DNA from: CBDCWT01 sp965223305
GTDB lineage: Bacteria; Planctomycetota; Planctomycetia; Pirellulales; Pirellulaceae
Reading direction: 5' to 3'
Assembly: GCA_965223305.1 (NCBI GenBank)
Contig: CBDCWT010000003.1
Coordinates: 1 to 64,000 of the forward strand
DNA: 64,000 nt
Below are positions 26,945 through 35,369 of the stretch, one piece after another. A model generated the notes under the pieces. It did not search any database and was not told where the DNA came from. It saw only the letters and a list, made by a program, of their open reading frames with translations. The translations under genes were made by a program, and so were the position numbers. How positions within the stretch are numbered: position 1 is the stretch's first letter; every line of letters starts with the position of its first letter.

Positions 26945-27503
26945 CAATCCTCTCCTTTGTCGCAACCGTCCGACAAAACTACGATTCCGACGAGCCTCAT
27001 GAACTTACAAAACCAAGCTGATCCCAGAGCAATCTTCGGCTAAGCAATATCAGCCTCGCCATTTGGAGGCTCCGATTTCCGCAAAAATACCGGTTTCGGC
27101 GCGACGAAGCAGCCGCACCGTTGCCCGCCTCCTGCGAGCCGCACATCGGCAAGTGTCCAAACGGACTCTAGGCCCGCACCCAGCCACTCACTTCTTGTTC
27201 CCGAGAAAGCACCCCGGAGCTCCGATTGAGTGAGCGCCGACTTGAGCCAAGTACTTGCAATGGAACGACTTTAGCAGTATCCCTGACAGCACCTCAGCGA
27301 ATCCTAGTGACGTGCCAGCAGACTGTCAAGCGGTGGTCGCTAAACTTGCCATAGCCGCCGCTTCGATCAGACTTGCCACGCCCACCCGCCGCATCTAAAA
27401 TCTGTAATAGCAAAACTTTGTTGCTCTTCCCGCGGCTGATCTCCTGTTCCCGGATCTTCGTGATCCCTACAACGCTGACGCCAAACACCTGGAGGTACGA
27501 CGC
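26945..27503. other. Divergent intergenic region, no gene seen
   Basis: 560 bases between the ferredoxin and the ECF sigma factor. It carries no credible ORF. A GGAGGT ribosome-binding site at 27491-27496 serves the sigma factor. No obvious sigma-factor-type palindrome or tandem box was found by eye. Confidence 0.4.
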
Positions 27504-28067
27504 GTGGCTCTTTCCGAGATTGATCGGAGCTTGCTGCGGCGGTGCTTGGAACGCAAACCGCGGGCCTGGGAGGATTTTGTCGACCGTTTTCTCGGACTGG
27601 CCGTGCACGTCGTCAATCACACAGCCCAGTCCAGGTCGGTCCGCCTGGCGCTACAGGACACCGAAGACCTGGTCGCCGAAGTGTTCCTGGCCGTCGTTAA
27701 CGACGATTTCGCGCTCCTGCGCCGCTTTCGCGGGCACAGTAGCCTGGCCACGTATTTGACGGTCGTGGCGCGGCGGGTTGTCGTCCGCGAACTGCTAAAA
27801 CGCAAAACCATGTCCAGCCTCAAGGAAGCGGGCGACAGGACACCTCCCACAGCCCAAGATGGAAAACACGAGCAGCGGATCAACGACCGGGACGAGGTGG
27901 AACGTCTGCTACTGCGACTCCACGGACCCGAAGCGGATGTGATTCGGATGTATCACCTGGAAGGAAAAACCTACCAGGAAATCAGCTCGTCGATGGGAAT
28001 GCCCGAGAACAGTGTCGGCCCAACGCTGAGCCGAGCACGGGCCAAGCTGCGGCAGCTCAGTTCGTAA
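27504..28067 (+). CDS. ECF-type RNA polymerase sigma factor
   Basis: 187-aa alternative sigma factor. Region 2 contains ALQDTEDLVAEVFLAVVND and FRGHSSLATYLTVVARR (core RNA polymerase and -10 recognition); region 4 is an HTH in YHLEGKTYQEISSSMGMPEN with SVGPTLSRARAKLRQL (-35 recognition). GTG start with GGAGGT eight bases upstream. No anti-sigma factor lies next to it; the gene is followed by repeat element B2, so its usual partner may be elsewhere or the adjacent lipoprotein may be unrelated. Confidence 0.88.
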   Translation: MALSEIDRSLLRRCLERKPRAWEDFVDRFLGLAVHVVNHTAQSRSVRLALQDTEDLVAEVFLAVVNDDFALLRRFRGHSSLATYLTVVARRVVVRELLKRKTMSSLKEAGDRTPPTAQDGKHEQRINDRDEVERLLLRLHGPEADVIRMYHLEGKTYQEISSSMGMPENSVGPTLSRARAKLRQLSS

Positions 28068-28122
28068 CTCTGCGAACTTCCCTGCAAAAGCCGCCTGCCG
28101 TCGGCAGTGCGGTGGCCGGCGC

Positions 28123-28278
28123 TAGCTGCCTGTTGAAAAACGCCGTCCTGGCGTTTTTCAACCTCGCCAAGCTCAGAACAGAGTTCATCGCGGCTCGCAA
28201 ATCAACGACTTACGTCGCTGATTTGGCATCACATCCCTGTGATGCGGCAGGCGCGTTGAGAAAATCAACGGGCTGCTA
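28123..28278 (-). repeat. 156-bp terminal-inverted-repeat element, family B, copy 2 (inverted)
   Basis: Inverted copy of 22891-23046 with about 90% identity by eye. Its right end (CTGCTA) supplies the TAG stop codon of the minus-strand gene at 28276-29235. The hairpin GTTGAAAAACGCC-G-TCCTGGCG-TTTTTCAAC is clean in this copy. Confidence 0.85.
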
Positions 28279-29235
28279 GAACCGCACGTGATCGAACCGC
28301 TCGCTCGCCGAATCTCCGCGATAGCGGGGACGAAACGAGGTGCGATCGCGACTCTCATACGGTCCAAGCGGCTGCGGCGCGTGGCCGGGAAATGGGACCG
28401 ACCCAGCAGTCAAGTCGATACGGGGTTGCCCCTCGAACAAAGGCATCGCCCAAATCGTCGCCGGCGCATCAAACAGCTGATTGATCGCGTATTGATCCAC
28501 CTCGACCGTAAAATTCAAGCGAGACGGTGGCAATTCGATATCGATCCGGTGTGGCAGTGAGACCCCCACTTCCTCGTGATACACGTGATTCGAACCACGG
28601 ACGGATGCCAGCAGCTGACCAGAGCTGCTGTAAACCTGCTGCTCCAAGATCCAGCCATAGGAGGGGTGAATGACAAGGCGACGAACGAGTTCGCCACGGG
28701 GCCGCCAAAGCCGCGAGATCACCTCGACTTGCTGACTTCCGCGCGGAAATGGGCCTTCGTGGAAGTCTTGGGGGGCGAGCTCCACCAGGCCAAACGCGTC
28801 GACCAGCCACTCGGGCTCGAGGGGAATCGGGCTATTCACACCTGCCGAGACCTGGTCATGGCGTGCGAAATAGACGTTGTTTTCCGGGTCATTGCTCGCC
28901 CAGAACCACAGCAGCTCATCGTTACTTCCGATGTCGAGCGCCGGACCCATCAACCGCCCTCTCAGCCGAAATCGCCGCGGGCGCTCCAGCGTGATTTCTG
29001 CCCGCAAAAAACCGGGCATCCGGGCCGTCGTGATCGTGGCACCCTCGGTGTGAAGCTGCCGCACTCGGCTGGCGCTGCTGTTCAGCACGCTCGCCAGCTC
29101 TTCCAGGGTCGGGGCAGATTGAAACAGCGGCGGGGGCAGCGATTCAGCCGGCGGCCGAGGAACACAGGTGGCGCCGGTGAGCGCGATCACCACCGTCAGC
29201 GCCAAGAGAATCCGTCCACCGCTCGGCAAGATCAT
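28276..29235 (-). CDS. Exported lipoprotein-like protein
   Basis: 319-aa envelope protein. N-terminal signal LLALTVVIALTGATC with Cys at the cleavage position suggests lipid anchoring. The body is β-rich (ITLERPRRFRLRGRLMGPAL; FYFARHD-type strands) and resembles LolA/LolB-like or DUF4292-like folds, without a sure assignment. The extreme C-terminus is Arg-rich and the stop codon comes from element B2, so the true end could be altered. The gene upstream, 15 bases away, is a lineage-type small protein, suggesting one operon. Confidence 0.7.
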   Translation of the reverse strand: MILPSGGRILLALTVVIALTGATCVPRPPAESLPPPLFQSAPTLEELASVLNSSASRVRQLHTEGATITTARMPGFLRAEITLERPRRFRLRGRLMGPALDIGSNDELLWFWASNDPENNVYFARHDQVSAGVNSPIPLEPEWLVDAFGLVELAPQDFHEGPFPRGSQQVEVISRLWRPRGELVRRLVIHPSYGWILEQQVYSSSGQLLASVRGSNHVYHEEVGVSLPHRIDIELPPSRLNFTVEVDQYAINQLFDAPATIWAMPLFEGQPRIDLTAGSVPFPGHAPQPLGPYESRDRTSFRPRYRGDSASERFDHVRF

Positions 29236-29250
29236 GATTTTCCGTCGGGT

Positions 29251-29733
29251 TCAGCTTCCGAACAACAGTTGGGCTAGCTCGTCTTGGATCTCCTTCACCC
29301 GCTCGCCACTCGGCGAGGCCACCGGTACCCGGTACTCGTTGTCGTTCCGCGGGCAATGCAGGATCATCACCTCCTGCTGGGCCGTTCGGTCGGCTGCATC
29401 GTCCAGCCGGAGAACGCGTCGGCGCATCAACAGCAGCGCGAGCACAAACCGTACATCTCGCTTGGCCTCGTCGTTCTCAAGCCGCAGGAAATAGTCGAGC
29501 ATGACCTCATTAGGGGCCCAATTCACTTTGTTCGCGTCTGGATCTGGCAGCTGAAACTTCCAGAAGCCGATGGTGTTTTCGGGAGGTCCTTGCCAGCCCT
29601 CTTCCGAATAGTCCAGCCGCACAACTTGAGATCCCTCGGGAACCAGCACGGAGTAGATAACTTCCCCAGGCCGTAGTTCTCGGTCGGTCGCCGCGCAGCG
29701 GCGCGTGCAACGTTGAATGTCAAAGTCAAGCAT
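29251..29733 (-). CDS. Conserved 160-aa protein with Cys-containing N-terminus
   Basis: Opens MLDFDIQRCTRRCAATDREL with CTRRC, then RPGEVIYSVLVPEGSQVVRL; ends with the basic block LALLLMRRRVLRLDD and IQDELAQLLFGS. I associate this pattern with a planctomycete family of unknown function. The N-terminal Cys residues could bind zinc. Soluble, with no signal peptide. Fifteen bases upstream of the lipoprotein-like gene. Confidence 0.72.
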   Translation of the reverse strand: MLDFDIQRCTRRCAATDRELRPGEVIYSVLVPEGSQVVRLDYSEEGWQGPPENTIGFWKFQLPDPDANKVNWAPNEVMLDYFLRLENDEAKRDVRFVLALLLMRRRVLRLDDAADRTAQQEVMILHCPRNDNEYRVPVASPSGERVKEIQDELAQLLFGS

Positions 29734-29806
29734 GCTGATCGCGAAGTGCTAGCAGACAAGATGCAGTTGAGTGGCGGCGGAATACTACGCGAAAGGAGCT
29801 GTCGAC

Positions 29807-30040
29807 TCAATACGCAGTGAAAAAGCGGCTATCGGTCCCCCCGGGACCAATCCGCAGCTCGACCGGCTTGGTGCAGCGCGGGCAACAACCGCTATAGGCT
29901 GTTCCAGCTCGATTGACATAGACCCTTGTATAAACGCCGCAGCAAGCGAAATGGATGCCGACGAACTTCCGGTTCTCTGCAGAATTGGGGCCGCTGAGAC
30001 CGTCCTGGCCACTGGAGATGTCGAGGTTTTCACCAGTCAT
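29807..30040 (-). CDS. Small Cys-rich protein, 77 aa
   Basis: Core sequence FVGIHFACCGVYTRVYVNRA with the second cluster SGCCPRCTKPVEL and the end TDSRFFTAY. The CC / CCPRC arrangement suggests a zinc knuckle. I recognise this as a small conserved planctomycete protein of unknown function. ATG 30040; about 75 bases upstream of the 160-aa gene in the same direction. Confidence 0.72.
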   Translation of the reverse strand: MTGENLDISSGQDGLSGPNSAENRKFVGIHFACCGVYTRVYVNRAGTAYSGCCPRCTKPVELRIGPGGTDSRFFTAY

Positions 30041-30185
30041 TCGCGATCCGCGCGTGGGCAGGAAGGGCTGGATCCAGGGAGCCGCTCGCCGCGGTAGGCG
30101 GCGCCGTTTCGGGAGAATAGTCGCAAATCGGCGTCAAATGGAAGGCGAGTTGCGCGAACCTACTCGGCTCTCCCTTGTCTGAACC

Positions 30186-30214
30186 TTGACCGGAACACGG
30201 GTGTGGGATAGAGT
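30186..30214 (+). promoter_or_regulatory. Candidate sigma-70-type promoter of the leu leader
   Basis: TTGACC (30186-30191) and TAGAGT (30209-30214) are separated by 17 bases. Transcription would start near 30221, about 96 bases before the leader ATG. Position and spacing fit, but no experimental support exists. Confidence 0.5.
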
Positions 30215-30316
30215 CTAGTCAGAAAGTAAATCTCGCGTCGTTCTAGGTCAAGAAACGCGAATCCCAGTCGAAACAAAAGCCCAGACTCCGAGGCAGAGCC
30301 CTTTAACGTGACTGAC

Positions 30317-30367
30317 ATGCAATACCTATTGGCACTATTGCTAGGAAGTCGAGGCGCTCGGCCTTAG
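30317..30367 (+). CDS. leuL: Leucine leader peptide of the leuA attenuator
   Basis: Sixteen codons, MQYLLALLLGSRGARP, with five Leu codons among residues 4-9 (CTA TTG GCA CTA TTG CTA) and a TAG stop at 30365-30367. It ends 32 bases before an intrinsic terminator and 233 bases before leuA. CTA and TTG are minor leucine codons in a GC-rich genome, which would sharpen sensing of charged tRNA-Leu. Function by analogy with enterobacterial leuL: stalling at Leu codons favours the antiterminator. No strong Shine-Dalgarno is present; the leader ATG is directly preceded by GTGACTGAC. Confidence 0.72.
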   Translation: MQYLLALLLGSRGARP

Positions 30368-30373
30368 GGGGTT
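30362..30373 (+). promoter_or_regulatory. Antiterminator strand of the leu attenuator
   Basis: CCTTAGGGGGTT imitates the terminator's 3' arm (CCTTGGGGTT) with two extra bases, so it can pair with the 5' arm AACCCCGAGG at 30400-30409. It overlaps the leader stop codon: a ribosome terminating there would cover it and let the terminator form, whereas one stalled at the Leu codons would leave it free. Confidence 0.65.
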
Positions 30374-30399
30374 TGCTCATCATCCCAGAAACCAAACTC

Positions 30400-30431
30400 A
30401 ACCCCGAGGTCAGTCACCTTGGGGTTTTTTT
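30400..30431 (+). terminator. Intrinsic terminator (attenuator) upstream of leuA
   Basis: Stem AACCCCGAGG (30400-30409) with CCTTGGGGTT (30417-30426), one G-T pair, seven-base loop TCAGTCA, and a run of seven T (30425-30431). The loop plus closing bases GTCAGTCAC (30409-30417) are the exact complement of GTGACTGAC (30308-30316) just before the leader ATG. Confidence 0.85.
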
Positions 30432-30599
30432 GTAGCCTTACGCGAAACATCGATCAAATGGCCATTGGTTACAGCAACCCACGTTGGACGAGTCCTTCGA
30501 GGGCCGAGTTGTTACTTCCGAGCCGGTCAGTGGACCGGCATTTCGGGAAGTGATCGCAAATCGTACAACTCAGATAGGCCCTTCAGAAGGAAACACACA

Positions 30600-32139
30600 A
30601 TGGCTGACACGCGACAAATCACCATTTTTGACACGACACTCCGGGACGGCGAGCAGTCCCCTGGAGGAAGTATGAACCTGCCGGAGAAGCTGGAGGTTGC
30701 CCAGGCTCTGGTGGATCTGGGAGTCGATGTGATCGAAGCCGGGTTTCCGATTGCTTCACCAGGCGACTTTGAAGCGGTTCGCGAAATTGCACGCAGCATG
30801 AGCGGGTCGACGATTTGCGGACTGGCACGTTGCAACGAGGCCGACATCGATCGGGCGTGGGAGGCACTCGAAGATGCCGACGCAGCTCGTATCCACGTAT
30901 TTCTCGCGACGAGTGCGATCCATCGCGAGTTCAAGCTGCGGATGACACGCGAGGAGATTATTGCCCGGGCGGTGGCCGGCGTGCAGCGGGCAGCTTCATA
31001 TTGCGACGACGTTGAGTTTTCGCCGGAGGATGCGGCGCGCACCGAGCGAGACTTCCTCTGCGAGGTCGTCGAGGCGGCGATTGCTGCCGGTGCCACGACC
31101 GTCAACATTCCCGATACGGTTGGATACGCAACACCGGCACAGATGGGAAATACGATCGCGATACTGCGCGAGCGTGTTTCTAACATCGATAAAGCCGTGA
31201 TCAGCGTCCACTGCCATAACGATCTCGGACTGGCCGTCGCGAACAGCCTGGCGGCCGTGGAGCAGGGGGCCGGCCAGATTGAGTGCACCATCAACGGGAT
31301 TGGCGAACGGGCTGGCAACTGTTCCCTGGAGGAAGTCGTAATGGCGTTGAAGACCCGCACCGACTACTACCAGAGCGGGACCGGTATCGACACCAGCAAA
31401 CTCGTTCCCACCAGCCGCTTAGTATCCTCAATCACCGGGATTCAGGTGCAACGGAACAAGGCGATTGTCGGGCGCAACGCTTTTGCTCATGAAGCAGGGC
31501 ATCCATCAAGATGGGATGCTGAAGGAGCGAACCACCTACGAAATCATGCGACCTGAGGACGTAGGCTTCACAAAAACTGACCTGGTACTGGGCAAACACA
31601 GCGGCCGTGCGGCACTGGTTGACCGAGCTGAAAAGCTCGGCTACAGCTTGACTGCCGAGCAGGTGCAGGTCGTGTTCGAAGAATTCAAAAGGCTGGCTGA
31701 TAAAAAGAAGGAAATCTACGACGGCGACATTCGAGCTCTCGTTGAAAAGCAACTTCGCGATCTCCCAGACGAAGAGTGGAGCCTTGTCTCCTTTCTCGTT
31801 ACATCCGGCACGGACCAACAACCGCAGGTCAAGTTGACCCTGGGTCGGGGCGGTGTGGAGTACACCGAGGAGCTGTCCGATGGCGATGGCCCGATCGATG
31901 CCGCCTTCTTGGCGACGGAAAAGATCACCGGACTCAAGGTGCGCTGCAAGGACTACCAGGTCCGCAGTGCGACGCTTGGGCGCGATGCGCTGGGAGAAGT
32001 GACGTTGGAGGTCGAGTACGGTGGTAAGAGCTTTCGGGGACGTGGCGTCTCGACCGATACCGTTGAGGCCACGGTGATGGCAATTCTGGACGCGATCAAC
32101 CGGATTGCCTTAACCGTCTCCACGCCGGCAGCATCCTGA
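30600..32139 (+). CDS. leuA: 2-isopropylmalate synthase LeuA, one-base frameshift at ~31500
   Basis: First committed step of leucine synthesis: acetyl-CoA plus 2-oxoisovalerate to 2-isopropylmalate. N-terminal TIM barrel: FDTTLRDGEQSPGGSMN, metal ligands in VISVHCHNDLGLAVANSL and NGIGERAGNCSLEEV. The frame breaks after GRNAFAHEAG at position 31500, where an extra C separates GGG from ATC; removing it restores the invariant IHQDGMLKERTTYEI and the whole C-terminal regulatory domain to 32139. Start ATG 30600 with AAGGA nine bases upstream. Controlled by the attenuator above. Because both halves are fully conserved, a sequencing insertion is as likely as a true mutation. Confidence 0.88.
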
Positions 32140-32304
32140 CCCGTTGCGACCTATGATCCGAGGAGAAACGTCCGGCGCCTGGAACCAGTAGCATGACGGT
32201 GCTGATGACCAGCAGCTCGTGAGACGCGGCGCTTGCTCGGTTGCGATCAGCGAACGTAGTCGTCACCGAGCGTGACCACGCGCCGTTTCTGGGTTACGCC
32301 GGCT

Positions 32305-32484
32305 TAGCCCGGATTATTCATGAAGATCGTCGCGAGAGGTTGTAAGTACGTTCGTGGCAAGGAAGGCGAGCAATTCTTCCGCAGGCGTATTGAAGCAATA
32401 CGTCGAGGGAGAATTGTGAAGCATGACGAAGCCACGGATGGACTTACGACCTCGCAGCAGATCGCTCTTGAATAATTCGGGCTA
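32305..32484 (+). repeat. 180-bp terminal-inverted-repeat element, family A, copy 2
   Basis: Same length and orientation as 8665-8844, with three differences (one in each end repeat, one synonymous in the internal ORF, GTG to GTC). The internal ORF remains open (ATG 32320 to TAA 32475). Flanked by GCT on both sides, too short to call a target duplication. Lies between leuA and the DUF420 gene; the 165 bases before it hold nothing recognisable. Confidence 0.85.
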
Positions 32485-32486
32485 GC

Positions 32487-32984
32487 TCATGCGACGAAGG
32501 CCATCCAGTAGAACACCCATCCGGTCACCGACGTCATGGCCATACCCGCTGCAGCCAGCCGGGCCCACAGGATGTGCTGTCGGCTATGGCTTGATGGTGC
32601 CGCGGGATTGGGGAACTTGCGGATCGCCTGAACCAGCACATAGCCCCACAGAAACAGCGTCGGTACGGCAAACAACAGGTGGATGATCAAGCTGTACCAG
32701 ACGGGATTCCACGTGTCCGGCTCAAAGTAAGGAGAAGGAGCGGCCAGCTGCCTCCAGTCGGTAAGGAATCGTATGTCAACTTCAAAAGCGACGACAACAA
32801 CTAGCAGCACCACGCCCAATGCGATCTGTGCCCGCTTGTGCCATTGGTACTTCTTCCAGAATCGAACTGAATAGATGCTAACCGCCAAGCAAGGCAGCAC
32901 GGCGACGAGAGCTACACAGAGAAAGTCCAACATGAACCCACCGCGAGTGGGCAGAAAACCAGATTGAGCAAACAGTAATCCCAC
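32487..32984 (-). CDS. DUF420-type membrane protein
   Basis: About 165 aa, four or five TM segments (FLCVALVAVLPCLAVSIYSV; IALGVVLLVVVVAFEVDIRF; SLIIHLLFAVPTLFLWGYVL; LAAAGMAMTSVTGWVFYWMA). The motif SGFLPTRGGFMLDFL and the histidine in WHKRAQIAL fit the DUF420 family, which includes cytochrome-oxidase assembly proteins in some bacteria; no oxidase genes are nearby. Start uncertain: GTG 32984 is taken because it keeps the conserved FLPTRGGFMLD segment; TTG 33008 and ATG 32933 are alternatives. Confidence 0.75.
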   Translation of the reverse strand: MGLLFAQSGFLPTRGGFMLDFLCVALVAVLPCLAVSIYSVRFWKKYQWHKRAQIALGVVLLVVVVAFEVDIRFLTDWRQLAAPSPYFEPDTWNPVWYSLIIHLLFAVPTLFLWGYVLVQAIRKFPNPAAPSSHSRQHILWARLAAAGMAMTSVTGWVFYWMAFVA

Positions 32985-33042
32985 AAGTCGTGTTTCCAAG
33001 AGCTCCAAATCGGGAAGGCGACTGCGAGCGCCGCTCAGCCAA

Positions 33043-35052
33043 TCAGCGCTTCATGCGCGCCTTCGGCAGAATCTGTTGAAATCGTCGTAAGCCGTCTTCG
33101 GTGACGCGGGTCCCGCGAACGTCCAACTCGACCAGTTCGGTCAGGCCCGTCAGCCGCCTCAGACCAACATCCGTCACACCTGTCGATCGCAGATCCAGTC
33201 TTCGCAGCTGTGCGAGACGGCCGATCTGCGTCAAGCCGCGATCGGTGACTTGCGTGTTGGGCAGGTAGAGCGAGTCGAGTTGACGGAGGTCCGCCAGCGC
33301 GTCCAGTCCATCGTCTCGGACGGCTGAGCCTCCCACGTAAAGTCGTACCAGCGACTTGATCTGGGCAACGTGTCGGAGCCCCACGTCGGTGACCTTGGTC
33401 TTGTTCAGCACCAATTGCCGCAGGTTGTTCAACCCTCTGAGATGCGCGAGACCGTCGTCATCAATTGGCGCATCGGAGATGTATAACGACTGCAAACTTG
33501 ACATTTCCTTGAGGTGGGTCAGCGCTCGATCGCCGATCGGCGTGCTGCGCACAAACAACCCTTGCAAGTCGGGTAACTCTTGAAGATGAGTGAAGCCGCT
33601 TCCATCGACGCCGACCTGAGTGAGGTCGACTCGACGCAGCGTGCCGAGCGCCGTTAGGTACCGCAAATCGCTGTCCGTAACGCCCGAGCCTGTCAGCTCG
33701 ACACGCTGCTGCTCTTGGTCAATTTTCGCGCCGAGCGAGGCCAGCTCAGCGACTGCCCGTTCGGTGCTCAGGGGCGTCGCCAACAAATCGATGAGCCACG
33801 CCTCTTCCTCGCCGTCGGGATTCTTGCCCGTGCCATAAACTGCATTTCCGTGAGCGCAGAGCCGCGCCACGGATTGGGGCGGTAATAGCGTCCACCCGTC
33901 GACGCTCGCCCCAACCGACTCGAGCATCTGGACAAGGCTTCGCATGCCGTTTTCCGGATCCCAAACAAATGGCTCGCTACCGCGGTCCGACCAGCTCCGA
34001 CCGACAACGACGCGGCCATCCGCGGACACAGCCATGACCTCACTTTGTGTTTGCCCACCCGGTAAGTCACCGAGCCCCACCATGCCCTCGGCGGCCGTCC
34101 AGCGAAACGCCTCTTTGCCCGCTGCCGAGCGGCTGTCGCCCACAATTACCGACCCGTCCGCTGAAACGGCGATCGCCTGGCTCCACTCCGGGCCGCCCGG
34201 CAGATCGCCCAAGCCAACCATCCCTTCGGCTTTGGTCCAGCGGAATGCTTCGGCGCCGGACGCCGAGTAACCTCTGCCGACAATCACCGAGCCGTCGGCG
34301 GATACGGCGTGTGCCTGTGACTTGGCGAGACCACCAGGCAGGTCACCGAGCCCCAGCAAACCCCCGCCCGCGGTCCAGCGGAATGCCTCGACTCCGTCGG
34401 CGGAGTGCCCATTGCCGATGATCACCGCCCCGTCGGCGGAGGTGCCGAAGGCCCAGCTGTGGGTACGTCCCCCCTCCAGATCGCCCAGCCCAAGCAGTGC
34501 GTCAGCCGTCTCGGACCAGCGAAATCCCTCCCATCCTTTGGTCGAGTAGCCTCGTCCGACAACTTGCGTGCCGTCCTGGGATACGGCAAACGCTGCGGCG
34601 GAGGTCTTTCGGCCTGGCAAATCTCCCAGGTTGACGAGCCCCTCATCGGCCGTCCAACGGAACGCGACGTACCCGCCCTGGGTGGCGCCCTGTCCGACGA
34701 TCACCGAGCCATCCGCGGAAACTTGCAGTGCTTGACTACGAAATTCCCCCCCTGGCACGTCACCCAACCCGACGATCCCCGTCTTGGCGGTCCAGCGGTA
34801 TGCTTCTGCATAGTGCCCATACGAGGAGCTGCTTCTGCCCACCACAACGGAGCCATCCGCGGAAGCGTGCAGGGCCAGGCTCGAGTGCCTGCCGCCGGGC
34901 AGGTCACCAAGGCGAAAAAGCGTCTGAGCGTTCAGCGGGCAGATCACAGTGGCCTGGAGGAACAGGCCAAAGGCCGTCGATAGTAACTTCGGTGCGATCG
35001 ACCGATGTACACGGCTCGCGGTCGGGAGGCCGACCAAACCCCTGGTTCTCAT
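33043..35052 (-). CDS. HAF-repeat / leucine-rich-repeat fusion protein, exported
   Basis: About 669 aa. Signal-like segment LLSTAFGLFLQATVICPLNA, then seven or more ~50-residue repeats of the extracellular HAF type, each with the pattern LGDLPGG, AxxVSADGSVIVG, and GxEAFRWT (for example HAVSADGSVIVGRGYSASGA). After a linker around residue 430 the protein switches to LRR units (LQGLFVRSTPIGDRALTHL; LRRLDLRSTGVTDVGLRRL) to the C-terminus. Both halves are repeat-based surface modules. ATG 35052 gives the best signal peptide; the frame is open to 35079. Confidence 0.85.
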   Translation of the reverse strand: MRTRGLVGLPTASRVHRSIAPKLLSTAFGLFLQATVICPLNAQTLFRLGDLPGGRHSSLALHASADGSVVVGRSSSSYGHYAEAYRWTAKTGIVGLGDVPGGEFRSQALQVSADGSVIVGQGATQGGYVAFRWTADEGLVNLGDLPGRKTSAAAFAVSQDGTQVVGRGYSTKGWEGFRWSETADALLGLGDLEGGRTHSWAFGTSADGAVIIGNGHSADGVEAFRWTAGGGLLGLGDLPGGLAKSQAHAVSADGSVIVGRGYSASGAEAFRWTKAEGMVGLGDLPGGPEWSQAIAVSADGSVIVGDSRSAAGKEAFRWTAAEGMVGLGDLPGGQTQSEVMAVSADGRVVVGRSWSDRGSEPFVWDPENGMRSLVQMLESVGASVDGWTLLPPQSVARLCAHGNAVYGTGKNPDGEEEAWLIDLLATPLSTERAVAELASLGAKIDQEQQRVELTGSGVTDSDLRYLTALGTLRRVDLTQVGVDGSGFTHLQELPDLQGLFVRSTPIGDRALTHLKEMSSLQSLYISDAPIDDDGLAHLRGLNNLRQLVLNKTKVTDVGLRHVAQIKSLVRLYVGGSAVRDDGLDALADLRQLDSLYLPNTQVTDRGLTQIGRLAQLRRLDLRSTGVTDVGLRRLTGLTELVELDVRGTRVTEDGLRRFQQILPKARMKR

Positions 35053-35085
35053 TGGGGATCCATTCCGACTAGATTCCAAAAGGTT

Positions 35086-35340
35086 TCACCCAGCACAGAT
35101 TCTCACTATCTTGAGGCAATCGATCAAGTGGCATGTCACCTCGCTGAGGTAGGGGCCGACAGAGCCGAAATTCGGCGACCTAGCTGGGGAACTTGCCACC
35201 GTCCTCACAATCTGCACATCTCTCGCCACCGACCAAACGGTGACGATAGTAATTAACATGAGCAGAATGATCGTGAACGCTAGCGGGCAATGTCTGACTC
35301 GAGACGCAATTCCCGCTGAAGGACCGTCGAGTGCCACCAT
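35086..35340 (-). CDS. Possible small membrane protein
   Basis: An 84-codon frame from ATG 35340 with one strong TM segment (CPLAFTIILLMLITIVTVWS) followed by a short tail with Cys residues. It lies directly upstream of the HAF/LRR gene in the same direction. No family recognised and no good ribosome-binding site; it could be chance. Confidence 0.3.
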   Translation of the reverse strand: MVALDGPSAGIASRVRHCPLAFTIILLMLITIVTVWSVARDVQIVRTVASSPARSPNFGSVGPYLSEVTCHLIDCLKIVRICAG

Positions 35341-35369
35341 TACCTCATCGGTTTTGAAGGGAGAATGAC

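Noticed and set aside
27294..27620. 108-aa minus-strand ORF upstream of the sigma factor
   Set aside because: It overlaps the start of the conserved sigma-factor gene antisense and has no recognisable features.
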